Part shown: in pieces, positions 9,023 through 17,879 of the stretch
Numbering within the stretch: the stretch's first letter is position 1
Layout of the letters: each line of letters starts with the position of its first letter
Assembly: GCF_900090285.1 (NCBI RefSeq)
Contig: NZ_LT607754.1
Span: 806,001-870,000 of the forward strand
Length of the DNA: 64,000 nt
Direction: 5' to 3'
DNA from: Micromonospora inositola
GTDB taxonomy: Bacteria; Actinomycetota; Actinomycetes; Mycobacteriales; Micromonosporaceae
Notes under the pieces: model-generated
Seen by the model: only the letters and a program-made list of their open reading frames with translations
Database searches by the model: none
What the model was told of the DNA's origin: nothing
Translations under genes and position numbers: made by a program

Positions 9023-9259
9023 GTGATCGACCTCCCGGGCAGAGGTACGGGCGGGGAGCGGCAAAGGTTCGACGGTTACCCCGACGCGCGTCGGCAACGG
9101 GTCGACGACGCCGGCCGGGTGGCTGTTCTTCTCCCCGCGGCGTCTCGGCGGCGCGGGTCAGCCGAACGGTCGATCCGGTGGGGACGGTCCGGTCGGGGGG
9201 CGGCGGGCGGCCCGGGTCTGGCCCTACAGTAACCACACCCTGTGATCAAGGAGCGTCCC

Positions 9260-11443
9260 GTGTCCGAGCCGCCACCGGCGCCAGATTCCCCCCGGACCGC
9301 CCCGGCGGCCGGGCCGACGGGTGGCGACGCACCCGGCGACGCCACGCCGTACCTGCTCGTCATGCCCACCACAGACGGGTCGCCGCCCGACATCGTCTGG
9401 CCCGGCCAGGAGGGCCAGCCCGCCTGGGCAATCCCGGTCACCGTCCCGGCCGGCACGCGCGGGTACGCCGTCTTCCTGCCGCTGGTCCCGGCCCCCGCCG
9501 GCGAGGGGCCGGCCGCCCCGCCGCCCCCGGTCGCCCCCCAGGCCACGGCCGGCGCCCCGGTCATCCCCGCGCAGGTCGCGACGCCTGACGCCCCGGCCTC
9601 CGTCGCCGACGGCTCGGCCGAGCAGACGCCCCCGAACGCCCCGGAAACGGCCACCGCCGAGGGCTCCGCGCCCGCCTCGCCGGTGACCGCGCCGACATCC
9701 GCCGGGGCGACACAGCCCGCAGCGGCACCGACCGCCGCCGCCGCGGGGACGCCGTCCGGGCCCGCGCCGACCGTGCCGCAGCAGCGTCTCGTCCCGGGCC
9801 GCCCCGAGGCCGTGCTGCAGCCGGCGATCGGCCCGGGCGCCCCGACGGCGCCGTACGCCGGGCAGCCGGCGCCGCCCTGGGCGACCTTCCCGCCGCAGCC
9901 GGGCGCGACCTGGGCGCCCCGCCCGCCGGTGCCCCGGACCTCGTTCCTCGGCGCCAGCTGGCCGGGGCCGCAGCCGGCCACCGGTCGGGCCACCCCGCTC
10001 GCGGTGCTCGCCGGCGCGCTCGGGATCGCGTTCTTCGTCCCGCTGAGCCGGACCGGCATCGGCTGGTTCCTCGGCTGGCTCGTCCTGACCGCCGGCGTGG
10101 TCGCCGCGGTCCGGCGGGGCACCGCCGAACTGCCCCGCACCGAACGCCTGGTTCGCGGCGGTTGGGCGGTGGCGGCCCTGGCGCTGCTCTCCGTCCTCGC
10201 CTTCCGCAACGCCTGGTGGCTGGTGACGTTCTGCGTCCTCGGCGCGCTCGGCTGCGCGACGCTGGCCATCGTGGGCGGCCGGCTGGTCCGCTCGATCCTG
10301 TTCAGCCTGGTCGCCGCGCCGTTCGCGGCGCTCCGCGGCCTGCCCTGGGTACGTCGGCACATCACCGCCACCCCCGACACGGGGATGGTTCGCCGGGTGA
10401 CCGGTTCGGTCGTCGCGACGGTGCTGGTGCTGCTGGTCTTCGGCGGCCTGCTCTCCTCGGCCGATGCGGCGTTCTCCGAGGTTCTCGGCGCGATCGTCCC
10501 AGAGATCAACGTCGGTACGGTGTTCCGCTGGATCTTCCTGGCCGTGGTGGGCGCGCTGATCGCGGTCGCCGCCGTCTACACGCTGGCCGCCCCGCCGGAC
10601 CTGTCCACCGTGGACAAGCCGAGCAGGCGCAACCTCGGCCTGCTGGAGTGGGCCCCGGCCATCGGCGCGCTGACGGTGCTCTTCGCCGGCTTCGTCGTCG
10701 TGCAGTTCACCGTGCTCTTCGGCGGCCAGCGGCACGTCCAGAAGGTCGCCGGGCTCAGCTACTCCGAGTACGCCCGCAGCGGCTTCTGGCAGCTGCTCTT
10801 CGTCACCCTGCTGACCCTGGCGGTGCTCGGTGCGGTGAGCCGCTGGGCCAGCCGGGAACGCAAGGTCGAGCGCACCGTGCTGCGCGTCCTGCTCGGCCTG
10901 CTCAGCGCGCTCAGCGTGGTGATCGTGGTGTCGGCACTGTCCCGCATGTACACGTACCAGAAGGTCTACAGCTTCACCGGCGAGCGGATCTTCGTGATGG
11001 CGTTCGAGCTGCTGCTCGGGGCGGTCTTCCTGATGATCCTGGCCGCCGGGATCCGGTGGCGGGGCCGGTGGATCCCCGGCGCGACCGTGGGGCTGGCCGT
11101 GGTGATGCTGCTCAGCCTGGCCGTGCTCAACCCGGAGGACTACGCCGCCCAGCGCAACATCGCCCGGTACCAGCAGACCGGCAAGATCGACGCCTGGTAC
11201 CTGCGGGCGCTCTCCGCCGACGCCACGCCTTCCCTGACCCGGCTGCCGGACCCGGTACGCCGGTGCACGCTCAGCTGGGTCGACGACGACCTGGCCGAGC
11301 CCGACCCCTGGTACGCCTGGAACCTGGGCCGGTACCGGGCCCGTCAGGCCCTCGACCGGATCGGCGAGGACGCCGTCGGCGGGCCGAAGGACTGCCGGGC
11401 CGCGGATCAGTTCGACCTGCCCAAGAGCCGCCGTCCGCGCTGA
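9260..11443 (+). CDS. DUF4153/DUF4173-type multi-pass membrane protein
   Basis: 727 aa. The first ~230 residues are a low-complexity Pro/Ala/Thr-rich cytosolic tail; the rest has about 11-12 hydrophobic segments. The C-terminal block LSRMYTYQKVYSFTGERIFV, then LNPEDYAAQRNIARYQQTGK, is characteristic of the DUF4173 family. Function is unknown. GTG 9260 is chosen over an upstream in-frame GTG (9242) because AAGGAG at 9249-9254 is placed correctly only for 9260. It is divergent from the LPMO gene; TACAGT at 9226-9231 could be its -10. A bidirectional terminator follows. Confidence 0.85.
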   Translation: MSEPPPAPDSPRTAPAAGPTGGDAPGDATPYLLVMPTTDGSPPDIVWPGQEGQPAWAIPVTVPAGTRGYAVFLPLVPAPAGEGPAAPPPPVAPQATAGAPVIPAQVATPDAPASVADGSAEQTPPNAPETATAEGSAPASPVTAPTSAGATQPAAAPTAAAAGTPSGPAPTVPQQRLVPGRPEAVLQPAIGPGAPTAPYAGQPAPPWATFPPQPGATWAPRPPVPRTSFLGASWPGPQPATGRATPLAVLAGALGIAFFVPLSRTGIGWFLGWLVLTAGVVAAVRRGTAELPRTERLVRGGWAVAALALLSVLAFRNAWWLVTFCVLGALGCATLAIVGGRLVRSILFSLVAAPFAALRGLPWVRRHITATPDTGMVRRVTGSVVATVLVLLVFGGLLSSADAAFSEVLGAIVPEINVGTVFRWIFLAVVGALIAVAAVYTLAAPPDLSTVDKPSRRNLGLLEWAPAIGALTVLFAGFVVVQFTVLFGGQRHVQKVAGLSYSEYARSGFWQLLFVTLLTLAVLGAVSRWASRERKVERTVLRVLLGLLSALSVVIVVSALSRMYTYQKVYSFTGERIFVMAFELLLGAVFLMILAAGIRWRGRWIPGATVGLAVVMLLSLAVLNPEDYAAQRNIARYQQTGKIDAWYLRALSADATPSLTRLPDPVRRCTLSWVDDDLAEPDPWYAWNLGRYRARQALDRIGEDAVGGPKDCRAADQFDLPKSRRPR

Positions 11444-11467
11444 CCCTGCCCCGGCGGAGTCGAGGAA

Positions 11468-11502
11468 CGCCCTGGACCGGGATCGGCTCCCGCTCCAGGG
11501 CG
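11468..11502. terminator. bidirectional terminator between convergent genes
   Basis: Perfect 9-bp inverted repeat CGCCCTGGA / TCCAGGGCG with a 17-base loop, followed on the plus strand by TTTC. It lies between the ends of the DUF4173 gene and the convergent GH15 gene, so it can serve both. Confidence 0.75.
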
Positions 11503-11509
11503 TTTCGCC

Positions 11510-13336
11510 TCAGGGACGGTCGTCGAGGAGCTGGTCGAGGCTGACGGCGGTGCTGATCAGCGAGAGGTGGCTGAACGCCTGCGGGAAGTTGCCGATCTGC
11601 TCGCCGGTGGGCGCGATCTCCTCCGCGTAGAGCCCGAGGTCACTGCTGTATGTGAGCATCTTCTCGAAGGTCAGTCGGGCTTCGTCGAGCCGACCGGAGT
11701 ACGCGAGGGCCTGGACGTACCAGAAGGTGCACATGCTGAAGGTGCCCTCGTTGCCGCGCAGGCCGTCGGGTGAGGCGGCCGGCTCGTACCGGTAGACGAG
11801 GCTGTCGGAGACGAGTTCGGCGTCCATGGCCCGCAGGGTCGACTGCCACATCGGGTCGGTCGGCGACACGAATCCAACGCCGGGCATGGTGAGCAGCGCC
11901 GCGTCCAGGACGTCGGTCGCGTAGTGCTGCACGAAGGCACCGCGTCCGGGGTGGAAGCCGCGCGCCATGATCTGTTCGTAGATGTCGTTGCGGGCGTTCG
12001 CCCAGCGGGTGGTGTCGGCCGGCAGGCCACGGCGGTTCGCGAGGCGGATGGCGCGGTCGAGTGCCACCCAGCACATCAGTCGCCCGAAGGTGAAGTCCTG
12101 CCGGCCGGAGCGGGTCTCCCAGATCCCGTCCTCGGGTTGGTCCCAGTGGTCACAGAGCCAGTCCACGAGGTGCCGCACGTTCAGCCACCCCTGGTGCGAG
12201 CCCTGAAACCCGTGCCTGTCGGCGAGGTGCAGCGCGCTCATCGCCTCACCGTGGATGTCGAGTTGCAGTTGGCCGGCCGCGCCGTTGCCCACGCGCACCG
12301 GGCTCGATCCGCGGTATCCCTCGAAGTGGTCGAGCACCTCCTCGGTGAGATCGGGTGAGCCGTCGACCCGGTACATGATCTGGAGCGGCACGCCGGTCGC
12401 CACCGAGTCGCGGATGCGATCGTTGAGCCAGCCCAGGTAGCGGCCGGCCTCGTCCGTGAAGCCCAGGCCGAGCAGCGCGTGCACCGAGAGGGAGGCGTCC
12501 CGGACCCAGGTGTAGCGGTAGTCCCAGTTGCGCTCGCCGCCGATCTGCTCCGGCAGCCCGGCGGTGGGGGCGGCGATCAGCGCGCCGGTCGGCGCGTACG
12601 TCATCAGCTTGAGCGTCATCGCGGAACGCTCGACCATCTCCCGCCACCGGCCGGTGTAGCAGGAGCGGCCGAGCCAGCGCCGCCAGAAGTCGCGGGTCTG
12701 GTCGAGCATCTCCCACACCTCACCCGAACTGACCACGCGTGGCGGGCCAGGCGACGCTGTTTCCAGCACGACGCCACCGATTTCGCCCTCTCGGAGCGTG
12801 CCGATCGCAGACACGCCCTCGCTGGTACGCCGGATATACGTGTCGACCCCGACCTCGACCTCGCGGACGGGGTTCAGGGTCAGGCTGAGGCTGGGGGTGC
12901 GGTAGATGACGCCGTCCGGATACTCGTCGAGTTCGTGCGGATCGCGCCCGTAGTTGAACCGTGGTTGGCACTCGATGCGGAACCGCATCGTGCCGCGAAC
13001 GATCCGGATCACGCGGACCAGGCGGTGCCGGTCGGTGGCGCGATCTCCCGCGACAGGCATGAAATCCACGAGTTCAGCCACGCCGTCCGCGCTGAGAAAG
13101 CGGGTGATCAGGATGGGCGTTCCAGGCACGTACAGCTGTTTGCTCCGGTAGTCGACCCCAACGGGCGAAACCTGGAAGTACCCACCCTCGTGCCGATCGA
13201 GCAGGCCACCGAAGATGCTCGGCGAGTCGAAGCGGGGGGCGCAGAACCAGTCCAACGTCCCGTCTCTGCTCACCAGCGCCGCAGTCTGCAGGTCACCGAT
13301 CAAGCCGTGGCCCTCCACGGCCGGGTACGAGTCCAT
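11510..13336 (-). CDS. glycoside hydrolase family 15 protein (trehalase/glucoamylase-like)
   Basis: 608 aa, the usual length for the actinobacterial GH15 family that includes mycobacterial trehalase and glucan 1,4-alpha-glucosidases. N-terminal beta-sandwich starts GLIGDLQTAALVSRDGTLDW and RFDSPSIFGGLLD; the (alpha/alpha)6 barrel has GERNWDYRYTWVRDASLS, EDGIWETRSG (general-acid Glu region) and LYAEEIAPTGEQIGNFPQ (catalytic-base Glu region). There is no signal peptide, so it should act inside the cell on trehalose or oligosaccharides. ATG 13336 has GGGAGA upstream. The gene lies just outside the left boundary of the tRNA-Ala island. Confidence 0.93.
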   Translation of the reverse strand: MDSYPAVEGHGLIGDLQTAALVSRDGTLDWFCAPRFDSPSIFGGLLDRHEGGYFQVSPVGVDYRSKQLYVPGTPILITRFLSADGVAELVDFMPVAGDRATDRHRLVRVIRIVRGTMRFRIECQPRFNYGRDPHELDEYPDGVIYRTPSLSLTLNPVREVEVGVDTYIRRTSEGVSAIGTLREGEIGGVVLETASPGPPRVVSSGEVWEMLDQTRDFWRRWLGRSCYTGRWREMVERSAMTLKLMTYAPTGALIAAPTAGLPEQIGGERNWDYRYTWVRDASLSVHALLGLGFTDEAGRYLGWLNDRIRDSVATGVPLQIMYRVDGSPDLTEEVLDHFEGYRGSSPVRVGNGAAGQLQLDIHGEAMSALHLADRHGFQGSHQGWLNVRHLVDWLCDHWDQPEDGIWETRSGRQDFTFGRLMCWVALDRAIRLANRRGLPADTTRWANARNDIYEQIMARGFHPGRGAFVQHYATDVLDAALLTMPGVGFVSPTDPMWQSTLRAMDAELVSDSLVYRYEPAASPDGLRGNEGTFSMCTFWYVQALAYSGRLDEARLTFEKMLTYSSDLGLYAEEIAPTGEQIGNFPQAFSHLSLISTAVSLDQLLDDRP

Positions 13337-13440
13337 CAGATCTCCCGCCCTCGCCGACACCGACTGCGGCGACTACCCGAGGGCGGGCGGGACACACCTC
13401 GGCCCGGCGGTCCGACCTGGTACGGGGTGTCCCGGCCGGT

Positions 13441-13469
13441 GCGCCGCCTTGGCTACTCGCGTGGCTACT
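13441..13469. repeat. 29-bp direct repeat, copy 1 (outside the island)
   Basis: GCGCCGCCTTGGCTACTCGC followed by GTGGCTACT. It is identical to 13828-13856. The ~45 bp before each copy are also alike but diverged (GGTCCG, GGTACGG and GGTGTCC in the same order), so a longer segment was duplicated. Both copies can be read as ALATRVAT; in the second a stop follows directly. Confidence 0.85.
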
Positions 13470-13667
13470 CAGCCCGCGAAGGTGCAACCGCGTACAAGAG
13501 TTCTCATGTCTTCCTTTCAAGTCGTGGACAGTCCGGAGCCAGCCCACGCCAACGCGCCCTCGGAAGCAGCCGTCGTCAAGGAATCACGGCCCCGGTCGAG
13601 TTCGAACCTATGACCGTTTTGTCCTCTACACAGCAAATCGCGGAGGTTTCCTACCCGAAGACGACGA

Positions 13668-13697
13668 AGGGCGCCCGTCATGTCTGACGAACGCCCT
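13668..13697. terminator. hairpin left of the att copy, probable original tRNA-Ala terminator
   Basis: AGGGCG / CGCCCT with an inner GTCA-TGTC-TGAC hairpin, 8 bp beyond the tRNA 3'-half copy. Before insertion this would have lain directly downstream of the minus-strand tRNA-Ala gene. No U-tract, so the call is moderate. Confidence 0.4.
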
Positions 13698-13704
13698 GAT
13701 CGTG

Positions 13705-13751
13705 AAGGGTGGAGCCGAGGGGACTCGAACCCCTGACCCCCACACTGCCAG
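13705..13751 (-). repeat. attachment-site copy (47-bp duplicate of tRNA-Ala 3' half)
   Basis: These 47 bases are identical to 18628-18674, which comprise the tRNA-Ala(GGC) gene from the anticodon loop to the 3' end plus a few bases beyond. Identity stops sharply at both ends. A displaced tRNA 3' half in the same orientation is the classic product of tyrosine-integrase insertion, with the copy marking the far end of the element. The 5' half of a tRNA is absent here, so it is not a functional tRNA. Confidence 0.88.
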
Positions 13752-13827
13752 GAGCGGGCGAGGCCGGGTCAAGGTCACCGGACACTGCTCAACGGGTCCG
13801 CCAAGGTACGGCGGTGTCCGTCAGGAT

Positions 13828-13856
13828 GCGCCGCCTTGGCTACTCGCGTGGCTACT
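13828..13856. repeat. 29-bp direct repeat, copy 2 (inside the island)
   Basis: Identical to 13441-13469 and placed 76 bp inside the att copy. Having one copy on each side of the boundary suggests two related elements entered the same tRNA, or that boundary sequence was duplicated in a later event. Confidence 0.85.
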
Positions 13857-14008
13857 TGACCCGCATCTCACCCTGCGTGCCGGTCCGTAGTGATCCTGAT
13901 CGGGGGCATCCTGGTCGGGCCAGGAGCGGTTGGGGGTCACCGGTGGGTGCCTTTCCTCCGGGTATGCGACTTCCAACCCGCCGGTGAGCCGCGGCTGTGC
14001 GGGCGACG

Positions 14009-15235
14009 ATGAGCGGTATGGGGCATCGGGAAGGCGGTGTACAGGGTCAGGACCTGTTGCAACGTCGCGAGGACGTGCGGCAGGCCAACTTCCTGGAACT
14101 GTTCGTCGACCTGGTGTTGGTGTTCGCCCTGGCCGGGGTGGTCAGCCGGGTCGCGCGGGACATCGTCAGCGAAGACGTTGTCGTCCGATGGCGGTCGATG
14201 GCCTTCCTGCTCGTGCTGTCGCTGCCGCTGATGTGGTTGTGGATCACGACCGCGCACATCACCAGCTGGTTCGACCCCCGCCGCCGCAAGATCCAGTGGA
14301 TCGTACTGGCCAGTGCCTTCGGGCTGCTGGTCATGGCCTCATCGCTTCCGTACGCGTTCATCGGCCGCGGGTGGGCGTTCGTGCTGCCGTATGTGATCCT
14401 GCAGTGCGGCCGGCCGCTCATCCTGATGCCCGCGCTACGCGGACACCCCCTGCGGCAGCTTTATCGCCGGTCGGTGCTGTGGTTCGCGGCCTCGGCGGTG
14501 ATCTGGTTCGCCGGCGCGGCCGTCAGCGGCAGCGCCCGGGCCGCCCTGTGGGGGGCCGCCGTAATCGTTGACTTCGTCGCCGCGCAGCTGCGCTGGCCGG
14601 TACCGGGGATGGCCGGGCCGCCGGTCAGTGCGTGGGCCACGGACAGCCGCCACCACCTGCCCGAGCGCTACCAGCAGTTCCTGCTGATCGCCCTCGGGGA
14701 AACCGTGCTCGCCGTCGGCACCACGCTGACCAACCAGCCGGTCACCACGGCGACCGCCGCGGGGCTGGTGCTGGCGTTCCTGTCGACGGTGCTGCTGTGG
14801 CGCATCTACTTCTACCGCTCCGGCCAGGTCCTCGCCGAAGCCGTCGCCGCGGCGGGGAACCGGGACGCCGCCGGCCTCGCCATCGGCACTGCCCACGTCG
14901 TCATGGTGCTGGGCATCGTCGCCACCGCCGTCGGCTTCGAGATCGTACTGAAACACCCAGACGGCTCGCCGGAGCCGGCGTGGCTCGTCGCGATCCTCGG
15001 CGGTCCGGCACTGTTCCTCTACGGCCGCATCCGTCTGGAACGCGTCGTGTTCGACCGGCTTTCCATCCGCCGTGTCGCCGCCATCGCCGCCCTGGCGATC
15101 GCCGCCGTCCCCCTGAATTTCGCCCCGCCGCTGGCCGCTGCGGTCGTGGCCGCGCTCGTCCTGCTCGCCGTCGCCCTCGCCGACGCCCGCCACGCCGCCG
15201 GCCGTCCCCCCGAGGCCCCCTCCCCGGCGCACTAG
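14009..15235 (+). CDS. low-temperature-requirement A (LtrA) family membrane protein
   Basis: About 408 aa with roughly 11 membrane segments. The N-terminal signature LQRREDVRQANFLELFVDLV and the mid-protein LPERYQQFLLIALGETVLAV are hallmarks of the LtrA family (named from Listeria; molecular function unsettled). The gene is G+C-rich, unlike the protease cargo of the same island. ATG 14009 is used; GTG 13997 and ATG 14018 are in frame and none has a strong ribosome site, so the first few residues are uncertain. It is the first gene inside the left att copy. Confidence 0.85.
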   Translation: MSGMGHREGGVQGQDLLQRREDVRQANFLELFVDLVLVFALAGVVSRVARDIVSEDVVVRWRSMAFLLVLSLPLMWLWITTAHITSWFDPRRRKIQWIVLASAFGLLVMASSLPYAFIGRGWAFVLPYVILQCGRPLILMPALRGHPLRQLYRRSVLWFAASAVIWFAGAAVSGSARAALWGAAVIVDFVAAQLRWPVPGMAGPPVSAWATDSRHHLPERYQQFLLIALGETVLAVGTTLTNQPVTTATAAGLVLAFLSTVLLWRIYFYRSGQVLAEAVAAAGNRDAAGLAIGTAHVVMVLGIVATAVGFEIVLKHPDGSPEPAWLVAILGGPALFLYGRIRLERVVFDRLSIRRVAAIAALAIAAVPLNFAPPLAAAVVAALVLLAVALADARHAAGRPPEAPSPAH

Positions 15236-16215
15236 GTCCTGTCTGACCCCGGCGTCATCAGTTCACCAACTACAGGTAGAGGTCGGCGGCAGCCCCTGCT
15301 CTGGCAGTCCGTCACCGAGCGTGAGCTGGGCAAAGGTCATCTTCGTTGTCAGGGCGTGTCCCCGATCCGCGTCACAGTCACCCGGTAGCTAGCACCGTCG
15401 GATGACAGGCGGCCCAGCGCATACCCCACACCTGCGACCGCCTCCGCCACCAGCTGCCGATCAGCAGGCTGGTCGACGACCGCACCTGGCCCGTACGCAT
15501 CCCGGCCCGCTGGTAGCCGCTCTGCGCCAGCACCAGCAACGCCAGCGGCAGGAGCTCGCAGCTCTCGGCGACGCCTGGGCAGACCCTCGGCTGGTCTTCG
15601 CGTCGACGACGGGCACCCCCGTAGATCACCGCAACGACACCCGCATTCAAGGCGCTCCTTGTGGCGGCCAATGTGCGATGCGAGGAGGTGGTCACCGCAG
15701 ACGGAGCGGTCAGTTTGGAAGAGCGCACTTAACCGACCGCGTTGCCCGAAACGCCTGCGGCCCGTGGCCGTACCGGTTGCGTCTCGGGCCCGCTCGTGAC
15801 CGCTACGCTCCACGGTTACTGGCCGATGGATGGCCCGAGAGACTTCCGGGCGCCACAGGCCTCGACCTGCTCCGCAACCAGGTCCTGCATGGCCCCAAAT
15901 GCCTCAATCCCCATGGAAGAAAGTGGCTTAAAGGGGCCGAACGGATATTAGGTGCGGGCCTACCTTCAGGATTCGTTACCTAAACGTGATATTCGCCGTC
16001 CGTGATCAACCTACCTCGGTTATGGCGATCAATACGGACCTATCGCTCGAGCTTCCGAAATTCCGTGACGCTGCGCAGCGGGCGTTTGCTTTGAGCTGGC
16101 AACGGTCGGGCACCCACACACCCTCCAACCCGATACGATCCGCGCCACCGTTGCCGATCGTCCGACTTCTATGGGCGGTCAGCGACACCCCTCTACGGCA
16201 AGGAGCAGTCAAAGA
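15236..16215. other. gene-poor stretch inside the island
   Basis: Nearly 1 kb between the LtrA and protease genes. It contains a plus-strand tyrosine-recombinase fragment (15498-15644) and, at 15349-15485 on the minus strand, a possible C-terminal protein fragment ending SYRVTVTRIGDTP. From about 15650 to 16200 the sequence becomes A+T-richer and I see no coding signal; this includes the protease promoter region, where TACGAT at 16134-16139 is a possible -10. Confidence 0.5.
15498..15644 (+). pseudogene. fragment of a tyrosine recombinase (phage-type integrase)
   Basis: About 49 codons read PGPLVAALRQHQQRQ and then DPRLVFASTTGTPVDHRND. This matches the stretch in actinobacterial tyrosine integrases just before the catalytic HxxR region, where a variable LP..LVAAL helix leads to LVF-GTP-D-RN. 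Neither the catalytic R/H/Y residues nor the N-terminal domains can be found nearby in any frame, so it is a remnant. Its place inside an att-bounded island explains how the island got there. The family call rests on pattern recognition. Confidence 0.6.
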
Positions 16216-17790
16216 ATGGTCCGAGCGATGTATCGAAAGCGAACCTTGTTCGCCCACGCAAAGAAGCGCTGCGCGGTCCTCGCGACGATGGCCCTCTCAA
16301 TCGCGCTTGGCGCAGTCGTGAACGCCGCGCCGAGCTACGCATTTTCTCCTTCCGCCCCTATGGACCGCGAAAGCGTCCAGGAATCGCTTCACTACCTGAC
16401 GTCCACTTACGGCATTGATGAAGCTGAGGGCATGCGGCGTCTCCAGCTGCAAAGCGATGGCCAGGAGCTCGACCGCGTATTGAGAAAGGCGGAGCCCCAG
16501 ACCTACGGTGGAATGCTCCTTGACCAGGCCGCTGGAGGCGTGCTGGTTCTTTCGTTCACGCAGCCGGGGGCCGCAAGTTCATATGTAGCGTCGATGCCTG
16601 ATCGTCAACACGTCCGGGTCCGGCAGGTAAGGCACCCTCTCTCAGAACTCGACGCCATCAGCGCGCGGCTTTCCAAAAAGGTCCACGCCGGACCTAACGC
16701 CATCTTCCTGCCCGCCGTCGATGAGGAAGGAAACCAAGTTGTACTGGGGGAGCGCACCTGGGTACGCGACGCGAAGCGGGCAGGCACCTTCGCCCCCAGG
16801 CCATCGGATGTCGGTACTCAGCCGACAACCAGCTCGGCTGAGCGAGCGGCAGCCGTCGATGAGGAAGTAGCCATTGCGAACGCGGCTGCCGCGGCGGAAG
16901 GCGCGTCAGTCGCTCGGCGGGCCATGAAGCTCCCGCACCCCCTGTACACCCCTTATGTTGACTGGGGTTACTGCCACCCCCTTTACTGTAAAACTACCTA
17001 TGGTCCTATGCGGGGTGGCTTAAGGCTGAACATCAAGCGCGACAACGGCACTTGGGGTGGATGCACGAGCGGCTTCAACGTCCGCAGCCACGGCGGCGCC
17101 TACAACAACTGGGCTTGGGTGCTGACAGCAGGTCACTGTGTCGTCGGAAAGGCGAACAGCACCTACATCCACCACAACGGCTACAACATCCTCACACGGA
17201 ATCGAAATCTGGAATTCAACACGTTCCCTTACGACTACGCGATTCTGCCGTACATCAACGGCACCTACTCGCAGAGTTGGCTCGACAACTTCACTGGGAA
17301 GAATCGAATCCTGAAGTATTGCCGTAACGGCGGCCAGGATAGCGACGCGGACACACCGTGTGGCACCCAGGCCACCTCGGCCAACCAGTACATTACCGCT
17401 ACTCACACGCTATCCGAGATTAAATCCGGCTGGGTAGTGTGTGCTAGTGGGAGTGGATCCGATACCGCAAACTACCCTGAGTCCTACGGCAGTGGCGCCG
17501 GCGCCGGTTACCTGGTTGGCACCCGTTGCGGGAAGGTAATCGGAAAGGACTGGGCCATCAACACTGATATCTGCGCCCGAGCGGGCGACAGCGGTGGCCC
17601 ACTGTTCAGCCAGATTGACAGCACCGGCTACGGCATCTTGGAGGGAAGCCTGCAAACCCGCACTGGCGCGTGCTATGCAGGAGAGCAGAACAACTACATC
17701 CCGTTGAGCACCATCTTCAGCGATGTAAACTCGCCCTGGATTTCCAACGGTGGCTCGACCTTCGGTATCATCACTTCCTCCACGGGCTGA
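16216..17790 (+). CDS. secreted trypsin-like serine protease with N-terminal propeptide
   Basis: 524 aa. A basic N-terminus and hydrophobic segment (about residues 15-40, ending NAAPSYAF) form a signal peptide. Residues ~45-230 look like a propeptide, rich in charged helices. The S1 (chymotrypsin-fold) domain follows with the triad His in WVLTAGHCV, Asp in FPYDYAILPY and Ser in ARAGDSGGPLF; several cysteines suggest disulfides in an exported enzyme. ATG 16216 has AAGGAG 10 bases upstream. Codon use is distinctly A+T-richer than the flanking chromosome, a sign of transfer. Substrate unknown; a small membrane-protein gene follows 89 bp downstream. Confidence 0.88.
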   Translation: MVRAMYRKRTLFAHAKKRCAVLATMALSIALGAVVNAAPSYAFSPSAPMDRESVQESLHYLTSTYGIDEAEGMRRLQLQSDGQELDRVLRKAEPQTYGGMLLDQAAGGVLVLSFTQPGAASSYVASMPDRQHVRVRQVRHPLSELDAISARLSKKVHAGPNAIFLPAVDEEGNQVVLGERTWVRDAKRAGTFAPRPSDVGTQPTTSSAERAAAVDEEVAIANAAAAAEGASVARRAMKLPHPLYTPYVDWGYCHPLYCKTTYGPMRGGLRLNIKRDNGTWGGCTSGFNVRSHGGAYNNWAWVLTAGHCVVGKANSTYIHHNGYNILTRNRNLEFNTFPYDYAILPYINGTYSQSWLDNFTGKNRILKYCRNGGQDSDADTPCGTQATSANQYITATHTLSEIKSGWVVCASGSGSDTANYPESYGSGAGAGYLVGTRCGKVIGKDWAINTDICARAGDSGGPLFSQIDSTGYGILEGSLQTRTGACYAGEQNNYIPLSTIFSDVNSPWISNGGSTFGIITSSTG

Positions 17791-17879
17791 CGCAACGCGG
17801 TGGGGAGGCCGGCCGGGCCTCCTCACCGCACCTGTGGGTTCGCGATCACCACACCCTGCCTCAAGATGGTGGCTCTGAA

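Larger units (their letters stand above)
13337..14008. other. gene-free stretch at the left island boundary
   Basis: About 670 bp without a convincing gene. It holds the GH15 ribosome site, the first copy of a 29-bp direct repeat (13441-13469), a hairpin (13668-13697), the 47-bp copy of the tRNA-Ala 3' half (13705-13751), the second copy of the 29-bp repeat (13828-13856) and the leader of the LtrA gene. Open frames here lack codon bias and mostly translate the tRNA copy. Confidence 0.6.

Noticed and set aside
9076..10735. Long minus-strand frames opposite the DUF4173 gene
   Set aside because: They mirror the Pro/Ala-rich coding sequence on the plus strand; no ribosome site or conserved motif.
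13215..13987. Open frames across the left att copy, including peptides reading the tRNA fragment
   Set aside because: They translate tRNA-derived sequence (EPRGLEPLTPTLP and the like), a common artefact beside tRNA genes; no codon bias.
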